Made by a program: the position numbers and the translations under genes. Of a DNA stretch of 64,000 nucleotides, positions 17,758 to 25,805 are shown piece by piece. The stretch covers positions 1 to 64,000 of the forward strand of contig NZ_QGTM01000005.1 of assembly GCF_003182195.1 (NCBI RefSeq). The letters are read 5' to 3'. This DNA comes from Halomonas sp. A11-A (GTDB lineage: Bacteria; Pseudomonadota; Gammaproteobacteria; Pseudomonadales; Halomonadaceae). The number at the start of each line of letters is the position of its first letter. Position 1 is the stretch's first letter. Under the pieces are notes generated by a model, which worked only from the letters and a program-made list of their open reading frames with translations, had not been told where the DNA came from and made no database searches.

Positions 17758-18699
17758 TCAGCGGACGCTGCTCTTGCGGATGATGTCCTGCTTGAGGGGA
17801 TCGTTGACCCGCTCGAACATCTCGCCGGCCTTGGTCATCACCTCTTCGCTGACGTCGGCGGTGTAGCCGTCCACCCGGCCGCCGCCGTAGCCGCGAATCT
17901 GCTCTGGGGTGATGCCCGGCAGCTGGTCGATGCGGTTGAAGACGTCGCGCAGGGTCGCCTTGACTCCCCCATCGACATCGGGATGGATGGCCAGCGGCGG
18001 GTAGGGAATCGGCTCGCTCTTGGCCACCACGGTGATCCGGCTCGGGTCGATCGACCCGCCGTTGACCGCGCGCTCGTAGGAATCGAAGGAGGCACCGCCG
18101 GCATCCACCAGGCCCTCGGCCAGGGCCTGGAGCACGTTGGCGTGGCTGCCGGCCATGTTGATGGCACCGAGATCGTTCACCGGGTCGATCTCCGCCTCGA
18201 GCATCATCGCCAACGGCACCGCGAAGCTGGAGGTGGAGTTGACGTCGCCCAGCGCCACCCGCTTGCCGGGGAAGTCGGCCAGTGTCTCGATGCCGCTGTC
18301 GGCATGGGCGAAGAGGCCGGAGTAGTAAACGGAGCCGCCGTCGCGCACGGCCAGCGCCAGCAGTTCGGCGCAGCCCTGATCGCGGGCCTGCAGGTAGCTC
18401 AGCGGGCCAAACCAGGCGATGTCGGCCACGCCGTTGCACATCGCCTCCACCACCGAGCCGTAGCTCTGGCCCACCTTGATGTCGAAATGCAGGCCGGTCA
18501 CCTGCTCGATGGCCGAGAAGACCGGCTGGAAGTCGCGGCGTGTGCCGTCCTCGGTTCCGCCATCGGCGGGCACCAGGATCACCCGCAGGGGGCTGCCGGC
18601 GCTGCCGTCGTTCTGCGTGGCCATGGCGGCAAGCGGAAGCGCCAGCAGCAGGGTGGCAGCGGCAAGCGGTTTGATCGAGGCAAGAGGTTTCAGATACAT
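17758..18699 (-). CDS. phnD: periplasmic phosphonate-binding protein
   Basis: The 313-residue substrate-binding protein of PhnCDE. The signal peptide (MYLKPLASIK, hydrophobic core, cleavage near LAAMA) fixes the start at ATG 18699, preceded by AGGAG. An ATG at 18753 overlaps the phnF stop but lacks a ribosome site and would place 18 non-signal residues in front. The mature protein has the family features FDIKVGQSYGSVVEAMCNG, DIAWFGPLSYL, and the S-rich ligand loop GDVNSTSSFAVP. Confidence 0.95.
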   Translation of the reverse strand: MYLKPLASIKPLAAATLLLALPLAAMATQNDGSAGSPLRVILVPADGGTEDGTRRDFQPVFSAIEQVTGLHFDIKVGQSYGSVVEAMCNGVADIAWFGPLSYLQARDQGCAELLALAVRDGGSVYYSGLFAHADSGIETLADFPGKRVALGDVNSTSSFAVPLAMMLEAEIDPVNDLGAINMAGSHANVLQALAEGLVDAGGASFDSYERAVNGGSIDPSRITVVAKSEPIPYPPLAIHPDVDGGVKATLRDVFNRIDQLPGITPEQIRGYGGGRVDGYTADVSEEVMTKAGEMFERVNDPLKQDIIRKSSVR

Positions 18700-18749
18700 T
18701 GCAGGAGCTCCTGTGGGGGGAATGACGTTCAGCGAGGTTTGCGAGACCT

Positions 18750-19478
18750 TCATGGGTTGAGGCGCAGTTGGATCCGGTCTGCGCGGAACCGGGTGATGGC
18801 GTACTCGACCGGGGTACCATCCCGGTCATTCACGTTCACGCTCTTGACCCGCAGCACCGGTCGGTTCTGCGGCATGCCCAGCATCCTGGCGTCGTCCCCT
18901 TGCGGGAGCACCGCCGTCACCAGGCTCTCGGTACGACGCAGTCGGCAGCCGTAGCCCGCCTCCAGCAACGCATGCAGCGAATCGCGCTCGAAGCGCTCCA
19001 GCAGATCGGGAAAGCGCTCGGCCGGAGCGAAGTGCGAGATCACACACAGCGGGCGCCCCTCCACCAACCGCAGCGTCTCGATCCAGTGCACCGCCTCTCC
19101 CACGCCAATATCCAGCCGCTCGGCCACTCCTGCGATGGCGCCGAGGGTCTGCTTGCGCAGGATGCGCAGGTCGGTCATCAGGCCGAGCGAGGCCAGGTTC
19201 TCGGTGAAGCGGGTCGCCTGGGTGATCCGGTAGTCCAGTTGGGTATCCAGCACGAACACGCCGAGCCCATGGCGCCGCTCCAGCAGCCCCGCCTCGACCA
19301 GCTCATCCACGGCACGGCGCAAGGTATGGCGATTGACGCCGAACTGTTCGGCGAGGGCGGTCTCGGAGGGCAGGCCGTCACCCGGGACGAAACGGTGACG
19401 CACCTCCTGTTCGAGTCGGCTGGCGATCTGGCGGTAAAGGGCCAGCCCGGACTCACGGTCAACGGCGTAGAGGCTCAT
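18750..19478 (-). CDS. phnF: GntR/UTRA-family transcriptional regulator of the phn operon
   Basis: A 242-residue regulator, the size of E. coli PhnF. The N-terminal winged helix (SETALAEQFGVNRHTLRRAV, residues about 38-57) is followed by a UTRA effector domain (ITQATRFTENLASLG onwards). The chosen start is ATG 19478 (MSLYAVDRESG). It is the first gene of the leftward operon and probably autoregulates it. Which ligand it senses is not shown. Confidence 0.92.
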   Translation of the reverse strand: MSLYAVDRESGLALYRQIASRLEQEVRHRFVPGDGLPSETALAEQFGVNRHTLRRAVDELVEAGLLERRHGLGVFVLDTQLDYRITQATRFTENLASLGLMTDLRILRKQTLGAIAGVAERLDIGVGEAVHWIETLRLVEGRPLCVISHFAPAERFPDLLERFERDSLHALLEAGYGCRLRRTESLVTAVLPQGDDARMLGMPQNRPVLRVKSVNVNDRDGTPVEYAITRFRADRIQLRLNP

Positions 19479-19481
19479 GTG

Positions 19482-19500
19482 TAGTCGTCTAGATAAGTGG
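19482..19500. promoter_or_regulatory. candidate PhnF operator with TCTAGA core
   Basis: Four bases upstream of phnF, TCTAGA (19488-19493) sits in an imperfect palindrome (TCGTCTAGATAA). UTRA-type regulators such as mycobacterial PhnF bind TGGTATAGACCA-like sites with a similar centre. The location fits autoregulation, but the match is partial. The rest of the 156-base divergent region shows no clear promoter hexamers. Confidence 0.3.
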
Positions 19501-19634
19501 ACAGGTGCCACACTAGCGACGCTTGATGACGGCAAGGTGTCGGTTACGTGATAGTTGCCTTGCGCACCGCGGCACTTTCCAGCGGCGGCCCTGGCCTCTA
19601 AGGTGGAGGAAACCCATCGTGAAGGGAGTCAGTG

Positions 19635-20927
19635 ATGCCCCGGGTCTACAAGTTCGGCGGCGCCTCGATCCAGGATGCCGACGCCATTCGCCGCCTGGGC
19701 GCGCTGCTCGCCGAGGGGGTGGCGCGCCCCCGCGCCATGGTGGTCTCGGCCATGGGCAAGACCACCAACGCCCTGGAGGCGCTGCTCGCGGCGGCCCGCC
19801 GGGATGACCAGGCCGACTACCGCCGGTGGCTCGCGGCGATCCGCGACGACCACCTGGCCGTGGCCCGCGCGCTGTTCGGCCCGGACAGCCAGGTGGCGGC
19901 CGAGCTGTCACGGCTTGTCGATGAGCTGGACGCCGCCCATGGCGCCCACCGCGAGGCCCCCTACCCCTTTCACTACGATCAGACCGTGGGCATGGGCGAG
20001 CTGCTCTCCACCACCCTGGTGGCCGCCTGGCTCAACGAGATCGGCGTGGCGACCCGCTGGTGCGACGCCCGGGCGCTGATCGTCACCGACGACCGCCACC
20101 AGACGGCCGAGATCGACTGGGCGGCCACCCACGAGCGCATCGCCTCGCTTGCCGCCGAGAGCGACGAGGTGCTGCTGACCCAGGGCTTCATCGGTGCCAC
20201 CGAGGGCGGCGCCATGACCACCCTGGGCCGCGAGGGCTCCGACTTCAGCGCGGCGATCCTCGCCGAGGCCCTGGGCGCCGACGAGCTGACCATCTGGAAG
20301 GACGTGACGGGGCTCTTCAACGCCGACCCGAGGCGCTTCACCAACGCGCGCCAGATTGCCCGCCTCAGCTATGACGAGGCCCTGGAGCAGACCTGGTACG
20401 GCGCCAAGGTGATCCACCCCCGCACCCTGGCCCCGCTGCAGCGGGCCGGCATTCCGCTGACGGTGCGCTCCTTCCTGGAGCCCGAGGCCCCGCCCAGCAC
20501 CATCGGCCCCGAGCCGGGCGAGGGCGACCGCCAGCCCGCCTTCATGCTGCGCGACGACCAGGTGCTGCTCGATGTCAGCCCCCGGGACGGCGGCTTCCTG
20601 GACGAAGCGCGCATGGCGGAGATACTGGCTCGGCTCGCCGAGGCCGGCCTGCATGCCAACCTGCTCGACGTCGAGGCCCTGCGGCTGCGGCTCTGCGTCG
20701 ACCCGGCGCCCGAGAAGCTCGAACCGCTGGCCGACGCCTTGGCCACCGACTACCGCGTCCGTCGCCATGAGAAGCTGACGCTGCTCACCGTGCGCCACCC
20801 CGACAAGGCACTGCTGGCCCGCCTGGACGGGCACAGGACGCGACTCGCCGAGCGCTGCAGCGCCACCACCGCCCAGCGCCTCTATCCCGCCGCCGAGTGT
20901 CCCGATACCTGGCAGATCCCGGAGTGA
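19635..20927 (+). CDS. aspartate kinase (KFGGAS-type)
   Basis: This enzyme phosphorylates L-aspartate, the first step toward aspartate-semialdehyde and so lysine/DAP, threonine, methionine, ectoine and carboxynorspermidine. At 430 residues it has KFGGASI at 6-12 (the more common form is KFGGTS), TTLGREGSDFSA in the ATP/aspartate site, and WYGAKVIHPRTL. The C-terminal 150 residues resemble a regulatory ACT region. ATG 19635 has AAGGGAG upstream; a GTG three bases earlier is possible. It is not the Ask_Ect type as I recall that sequence. It diverges from phnF and is not obviously functionally linked to it. Confidence 0.85.
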   Translation: MPRVYKFGGASIQDADAIRRLGALLAEGVARPRAMVVSAMGKTTNALEALLAAARRDDQADYRRWLAAIRDDHLAVARALFGPDSQVAAELSRLVDELDAAHGAHREAPYPFHYDQTVGMGELLSTTLVAAWLNEIGVATRWCDARALIVTDDRHQTAEIDWAATHERIASLAAESDEVLLTQGFIGATEGGAMTTLGREGSDFSAAILAEALGADELTIWKDVTGLFNADPRRFTNARQIARLSYDEALEQTWYGAKVIHPRTLAPLQRAGIPLTVRSFLEPEAPPSTIGPEPGEGDRQPAFMLRDDQVLLDVSPRDGGFLDEARMAEILARLAEAGLHANLLDVEALRLRLCVDPAPEKLEPLADALATDYRVRRHEKLTLLTVRHPDKALLARLDGHRTRLAERCSATTAQRLYPAAECPDTWQIPE

Positions 20928-20931
20928 GCCC

Positions 20932-21327
20932 TCAGGCCCCGGCCAGCCGCCGCCCCACGCCGTGGCCGTGCCAGGCGGCGGCCAGCCACAGCAGCAGGCT
21001 GGCCAGGCCGTAGCCCAGCGCGGCCAGCGGCCGCGCCTGGGTCAGCAGCGCCATGACCTCCAGCCCGAACAGCGAGAAGGTGGTGAAGCCGCCACAGAAG
21101 CCGGCCACCAGGAAGGGCTGCCAGCGCGCCACCCGACCGTGCCGTCGGCCGACGGCATAGGCCGCGAAGAGGGCGATCAGCCAGGAGCCCAGCCCATTGA
21201 CCGCGAGCGTCGCCCAGGGGAACCAGGGCCCCGGCACCGCCAGCAGCGCCAGGCTGAGCTGGTAGCGCAGCGAGGTGCCGAGGGCACTGCCGGCCCCCAC
21301 GGCGGCATAGGCACGCCAGTCGATCAT
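20932..21327 (-). CDS. crcB: fluoride ion channel CrcB (second of pair)
   Basis: A 131-residue inner-membrane fluoride exporter with four transmembrane helices. Family motifs are GTSLRYQ, ATLAVNGLGSWLIAL and the channel-lining GFCGGFTTFSLF. ATG 21327 overlaps the stop of the upstream crcB copy by four bases. Tandem crcB pairs are known to form heterodimers in several bacteria. The gene ends five bases from the convergent aspartate kinase stop. Confidence 0.9.
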   Translation of the reverse strand: MIDWRAYAAVGAGSALGTSLRYQLSLALLAVPGPWFPWATLAVNGLGSWLIALFAAYAVGRRHGRVARWQPFLVAGFCGGFTTFSLFGLEVMALLTQARPLAALGYGLASLLLWLAAAWHGHGVGRRLAGA

Positions 21328-21707
21328 GCCAGGCCTCCCGCCAGCCAGGCGCCCAGGGCCACCGCGACAAGCCCCATCCCCAGGGTGGCCGCCACATTGG
21401 CCAGTGCCGCCGTGGCCCGCCCCTGCTGCCACAGGGTCAGGGTCTGCAGGCTGAAGGACGACACCGTGGTATAGCCGCCCAGCAGGCCAATCGCCGCCAG
21501 GGACCAGGCGCGGCTCTCCTCGCCGACCGTTGGCAGCCCCATGAGCCCCGCCAGCAGGCCGATCACCAGGGCACCGCTGAGGTTGACCGCCAGGGTGCCA
21601 AAGGGAAAGGCGCTGCCGAGCCTTCGGCTCACCGCATTGCCGACCGCCAGGCGCGCCATGCCCCCCAAGGCCCCTCCGGCCGCCACCAGCAGCAGGCTGA
21701 TCGCCAT
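21324..21707 (-). CDS. crcB: fluoride ion channel CrcB (first of pair)
   Basis: A 127-residue four-helix protein with GGMARLAV, GTLAVNLSGALVIGL and GLLGGYTTVSSFSLQ, the last being the Phe-box/pore motif of Fluc channels. I prefer ATG 21707, six bases after GAGGAG, to the ATG two codons upstream that abuts the ribosome site. I searched the leader (21714-21800) for a fluoride riboswitch and saw only a GC-rich hairpin (CGCGCGC arms), nothing matching the crcB motif. Confidence 0.9.
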   Translation of the reverse strand: MAISLLLVAAGGALGGMARLAVGNAVSRRLGSAFPFGTLAVNLSGALVIGLLAGLMGLPTVGEESRAWSLAAIGLLGGYTTVSSFSLQTLTLWQQGRATAALANVAATLGMGLVAVALGAWLAGGLA

Positions 21708-21927
21708 CCCCATCTCCTCTTCCTTCGCCTGAAATCGCGCGCCCTGCGCGCGCCTGCCCCCCAGTATCGCATGCCATGAACGGTCTACATGACCTGTACA
21801 GCGCTGTGCCGCCGCGACAGGTCGGGTCGAGGTCTCGCCGCAAAGCCCGTATCATGCCAAACCAGCGTTACCCCTGGATTCACACGACACGACACATCGC
21901 CAACACGCAAGAGACGGAGGTCACAGC

Positions 21928-24243
21928 GTGAACCCCATGCGAGCCCTACCCCTGATGCTCGGCTGGCTGCTGATCGCCCTGCTGGCGCTGGCCGGCCCGG
22001 CCCAGGCCCAGCCGGCCGACGCAGCGGGCAGCCAGCCGGCGAATGCCACCCTGGCCGACCTGCTCGAGAACGAGGAGACCCGCCGGCAGCTGATCGAGCA
22101 GCTGCGCGGCATGGCCGAGGCGCCCGCCGCCGAGCCACCCGCGGAGGAGGCCGCCACGGCCTCGCTGCCCCGTCAGCTGGCCGAGCTGACCAGCCGCATC
22201 GCCAGCGACATCGGCGGCCAGTTCGGCAGTGCCGTGGAGGCGGTCGGCGACCTCTTCACCGGCGGCCTGGAAGACAGCACCTTCGACACCGCGGCCTTCA
22301 CCAGCGCGACCATCAACCTGGGCCTGGTGATCCTGGCGACCCTCGTGCTGTTCATGGCCTTCCGGCGCCTGGCCAAGCCGCTGTTCACCGGGATCAGTCA
22401 GTGGTCGCTCAACGGCGAGGGGCTCACCCCGGTACTGCGTCTGGTGATCTGCGTGGCCCTGGCCGCCCTGGTGGACGTGCTGGTGGTGGCGCTGGCCTAT
22501 GTGGGCGGCAACCTGGTTGCCACCTTCGCCATCGGCGAGACCGGCGAGCTCTCCACCCGCGCCTCGCTGTTCCTCAACGCCTTCCTGGTGATCGAGCTGC
22601 TCAAGGCGGCGCTGCGGGTGCTCTTCTCGTCGCGCTACGAGGGGCTGCGCCTGCTGCCGATCACCGCCGCCGAGGCCTCCTACTGGAACCGCTGGATCGC
22701 CCGGCTGATCGGCCTGGTGGGCTACGGCCTGATGGTGGTGGTCCCGCTGATCAACGTCTACATCGCCCCGGCCCTGGGCCAGGGGGTCGGCACCCTGATC
22801 ATGTTCGGCGCCTTCCTCTACGCGGTGATCGTGGTGATGAAGAACCGCCTGCGCCTGCGCGACGCCATCAACGACAAGGCCAACCGCGCCACCATGGCCG
22901 CCACCCGGGTGAGCCTGCAGCTCTTCGCCCGCACCTGGCACCTGTTCGCCCTGGCCTACTTCGTGATGGTGCTGGTGGTGACCCTGACGCGCCCGGTGGA
23001 TGCCCTGCCCTTCGTACTCTTCGCCACCCTCAGGACCATCGCCGCGGTGGTGGTGGGCATGCTGCTCTCCAGCTTCCTGACCCAGACCATCGGCCGACGC
23101 ATCACCCTCTCCGATGACCTGCGCCGCAAGCTGCCGCTGCTGGAGCCGCGCCTCAACAGCTACGTACCCAACGCCCTGCGGGTGATCCGCACCGTGATCC
23201 TGATCCTGGTGATCATGCTGGTGCTCAGCGCCTGGGGCGCCTTCGACCTGGCGGGCTGGTACGCCTCCGAGGCGGGCCGCGGTCTGGTCGGCAAGGTAGT
23301 CAGCGTGGCGATGATCCTGGTGATCGCCATCGGCGCCTGGCTCGGCCTGGCCAGCCTGATCGAGCACAAGCTCAACCCAGAGACGGGCGCCGGCGAGCCC
23401 GACGCCCGCGCCAAGACCCTGCTGACGCTGTTCCGCAACGCCCTGGCCATCGCCCTGATCACCATGACGGCGATGATCGTGCTGGCCGAGATCGGCATCA
23501 ACATCGGCCCGCTGATCGCCGGTGCCGGTGTGCTGGGTCTGGCCATCGGCTTCGGCGCCCAGAAGCTGGTCCAGGACATCATCACCGGCATCTTCATCCA
23601 GGTGGAGAACGCCATGAACACCGGGGACGTGGTGACCGTGGGCGGCATCACCGGCACCGCCGAGCGCCTGAGCATCCGCTCGGTGGGCATCCGCGACCTC
23701 AACGGCACCTACCACATCGTGCCCTTCTCCAGCGTGGATACCGTCTCCAACTACATGCGCGAGTTCGGCTACCACGTGGGCGAGTACGGCATCGCCTATC
23801 GCGAGAGCATCGATGACGCCATCGTGGCGCTGCGCGAGGCCTTCGACGAGCTGGCCGGCGACGAGGAGCACAAGATGAACATCCTCGCCCCGCTGGAGGT
23901 CGCCGGCGTCACCGCCCTGGCCGACAGCTCGGTGAACATCCGGGTGCGCATCAAGACCACCCCGGGCACCCAGTGGGCCACCGGCCGCGCCTACAACCGC
24001 CTGGTCAAGCTGCACTTCGACGGCAAGGGCATCGAGATCCCCTTCCCCCACACCACCCTCTACTTCGGGGTCGGCAAGGAGGGCGAGGCGCCCCCCGCGA
24101 ACCTGCGCCTCATGCAGCAGAACTTCGATATCGACGGGCGCCCCGGTGGGCAGCCGCGCTCCGGCGAGAGCAGCCGCGCCGGCGAGGAGGACCCGCGCTC
24201 GAAGCCCAACCCCGAGTTCAAGGGGGACTTCGACGAGGACTGA
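21928..24243 (+). CDS. large MscS-family mechanosensitive channel
   Basis: A 771-residue inner-membrane channel that probably opens on osmotic down-shock. The signal peptide ends at AQAQ near residue 28. A periplasmic segment and many transmembrane helices follow. The MscS core covers about residues 510-720, with the pore-helix region GAGVLGLAIGFGAQKLVQD (about 530-550) and the beta-domain NGTYHIVPFSSV. The size and layout resemble YbiO-type channels. It starts with GTG 21928, seven bases after GGAGG. The last 50 residues are charged and probably disordered. A strong terminator follows. Confidence 0.9.
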   Translation: MNPMRALPLMLGWLLIALLALAGPAQAQPADAAGSQPANATLADLLENEETRRQLIEQLRGMAEAPAAEPPAEEAATASLPRQLAELTSRIASDIGGQFGSAVEAVGDLFTGGLEDSTFDTAAFTSATINLGLVILATLVLFMAFRRLAKPLFTGISQWSLNGEGLTPVLRLVICVALAALVDVLVVALAYVGGNLVATFAIGETGELSTRASLFLNAFLVIELLKAALRVLFSSRYEGLRLLPITAAEASYWNRWIARLIGLVGYGLMVVVPLINVYIAPALGQGVGTLIMFGAFLYAVIVVMKNRLRLRDAINDKANRATMAATRVSLQLFARTWHLFALAYFVMVLVVTLTRPVDALPFVLFATLRTIAAVVVGMLLSSFLTQTIGRRITLSDDLRRKLPLLEPRLNSYVPNALRVIRTVILILVIMLVLSAWGAFDLAGWYASEAGRGLVGKVVSVAMILVIAIGAWLGLASLIEHKLNPETGAGEPDARAKTLLTLFRNALAIALITMTAMIVLAEIGINIGPLIAGAGVLGLAIGFGAQKLVQDIITGIFIQVENAMNTGDVVTVGGITGTAERLSIRSVGIRDLNGTYHIVPFSSVDTVSNYMREFGYHVGEYGIAYRESIDDAIVALREAFDELAGDEEHKMNILAPLEVAGVTALADSSVNIRVRIKTTPGTQWATGRAYNRLVKLHFDGKGIEIPFPHTTLYFGVGKEGEAPPANLRLMQQNFDIDGRPGGQPRSGESSRAGEEDPRSKPNPEFKGDFDED

Positions 24244-24273
24244 GCCGCCGGCTCAGCACCCTCGCAAGGCAAG

Positions 24274-24305
24274 GCGGGGCTGCCATCGGCAGCCCCGCTT
24301 TTTTT
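24274..24305 (+). terminator. rho-independent terminator of the MscS-family gene
   Basis: GCGGGGCTGCC and GGCAGCCCCGC form an 11-bp stem around ATC, followed by seven T residues. It is 30 bases after the stop codon. Confidence 0.92.
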
Positions 24306-24364
24306 CGGCTGCACGGCGTCGCCCCCTGGCCTCGCCGCGGCCGTGTCCCGCGGGCTCATGCCGG

Positions 24365-24423
24365 CAACAACGAAGAAGCAGGAAGCAGAAGCAAGGAAGA
24401 AACAGGAAGCTGAAAGCAGGAAG
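24365..24423 (+). repeat. purine-rich low-complexity stretch
   Basis: About 59 bases made almost wholly of A, G and C in degenerate units such as GAAGCAGGAAGCAGAAGC. On the minus strand it is a pyrimidine-rich stretch just after the hemY terminator hairpin. No gene is supported here. Confidence 0.6.
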
Positions 24424-24450
24424 GGGGCGCCGGATGGCGCCCCCTTCTCG
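24424..24450 (-). terminator. hairpin downstream of hemY, probable terminator
   Basis: GGGGGCGCC and GGCGCCCCC form a 9-bp perfect stem with a GGAT loop, 33 bases past the hemY stop. On the minus strand the hairpin is followed by TTCCTGCTTTC, a poor T tract, so efficiency is uncertain. Confidence 0.5.
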
Positions 24451-24482
24451 GGTGGTGGCAGGGCGGCCGGAGCCGCCCGGCC

Positions 24483-25805
24483 TCAGGCCGGCTTCTTCTC
24501 GCCGGCCTGCGCTCCTGCAGGCGTGTCGCCCTTGTCCGCGCTGCCCTCGGACTTCGCCTTCGAGGGCCGCTTCTCGGCCAGCACGTCCTTGTCCTCGCGG
24601 GGCTGGGGCAGCGAGGGCAGTGACTTGTCGAGCAGCTCCACGCTCTGGCGGTAGTAGAGCTGGCTCTTGTTGTGCTCGCCAAGGTTGGCGTAGAGCCGCG
24701 CCAGCTCGGCACAGACCACGCCGCTGGGACGCTGGCGCTGGCTCGCCTCGAAGTACTCCTGGGCCTTGCCCCAGTAGGCGTTGCGCAGCGACAGGCGGCC
24801 CAGGGTGAGCAGCAGGTCCGGGTCGTTGGGCCGCTCCTGCAGCCACTTCTCGGCGGTGACCAGCTGGCGGGCGGCATCCACGTCGAGCAGGCCGTAGCGC
24901 AGCACCAGGCGGCTGTCCCAGTGCTCCTTGAGGGAGTGACGCAGCAGGCGCTCGGCGATGGGCTCCTGGCGACCACGCACCAGCGCCTCGGCGTAGAGCA
25001 CGATCAGGTCGATATTGCCGCGCAGGTGGTCAGGCATGTCGGCCCACAGGCTGCGTACCCTCTCGATATCGCTGCCCTCGCGGGCCTCGCGCACGATCAG
25101 CTCGCGGTAGGCGCGCTGCTCGAGCTGGTCGCGCTCCTCCTTCGAGATCAGCTGCTGGGCGCCGAGGCGCGGCATCAGGCGGCGCAGGCCGTCCCAGTCG
25201 CTGACGCTGAGGTAGGCCTGCTTGAGCTGCTTGAGCACCTGGGGGTGGTTGGGCAGCTGGCGATCCAGGCGGGTGAGGATGGCCAGGGCCTCCTCGTACT
25301 GCTGGCGGTCCAGCATCAGCTGGGCCTGCATCATGCCCACCGCGGTATCGGCGCCCTCGGTGCTCAGGTGCGCCCGCTTGAGCAGGGTGTCGGCCTGGTC
25401 GAAGCGGCCCTGGTAGTGGGCCGCCAGCGCCGCGGAGAGGTAGTTGACCAGCGGGGTGCTGGAGTCGTCCGCCGCCTTGACCAGCGACTTCTCGGCCTTC
25501 TTCCAACGCCCCTCGGCCAGCGCCACCAGGCCGCGCACGGTGCGCTTCATGGCGTTGCGGTTGCGGGCGCGGCTGTTCCACACCTTGAAGCGCGAGACCG
25601 GGCGGGTCAGGCGCATCAGCACGCGCAGGGCGAAGTGCAGCACCAGGAAGCCGGCCAGCAGGATCACCAGACCGAACCAGAAGGAGGTCTGCACCGAGGT
25701 GTCGCCGACGCGCACCAGCCAGTAGCCAGGCACGGACATCATCAGCTGGCCGAACAGCGCGCCGAGCGCCAGGCCCAGGACGACGATCAGGATCAGCTTT
25801 CTCAT
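24483..25805 (-). CDS. hemY: HemY-like inner-membrane TPR protein
   Basis: A 440-residue protein with two N-terminal transmembrane helices (residues 3-24 and 42-65) and a periplasmic or cytoplasmic TPR-like helical array, as in E. coli HemY (about 400 residues). It is named for its place in the hem operon; its role in haem synthesis is unproven. The last 40 residues are lysine/glutamate-rich. Start ATG 25805 overlaps the hemX stop by four bases. Confidence 0.88.
   Translation of the reverse strand: MRKLILIVVLGLALGALFGQLMMSVPGYWLVRVGDTSVQTSFWFGLVILLAGFLVLHFALRVLMRLTRPVSRFKVWNSRARNRNAMKRTVRGLVALAEGRWKKAEKSLVKAADDSSTPLVNYLSAALAAHYQGRFDQADTLLKRAHLSTEGADTAVGMMQAQLMLDRQQYEEALAILTRLDRQLPNHPQVLKQLKQAYLSVSDWDGLRRLMPRLGAQQLISKEERDQLEQRAYRELIVREAREGSDIERVRSLWADMPDHLRGNIDLIVLYAEALVRGRQEPIAERLLRHSLKEHWDSRLVLRYGLLDVDAARQLVTAEKWLQERPNDPDLLLTLGRLSLRNAYWGKAQEYFEASQRQRPSGVVCAELARLYANLGEHNKSQLYYRQSVELLDKSLPSLPQPREDKDVLAEKRPSKAKSEGSADKGDTPAGAQAGEKKPA

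Noticed and set aside
21714-21800. possible fluoride riboswitch upstream of crcB
   Set aside because: Only a GC-rich hairpin is present; the conserved crcB-motif bases were not found.
21946-24051. 701-codon minus-strand frame opposite the MscS-family gene
   Set aside because: Histidine/glutamine-rich antisense artefact of a GC-rich gene; the plus-strand protein has a full domain structure.
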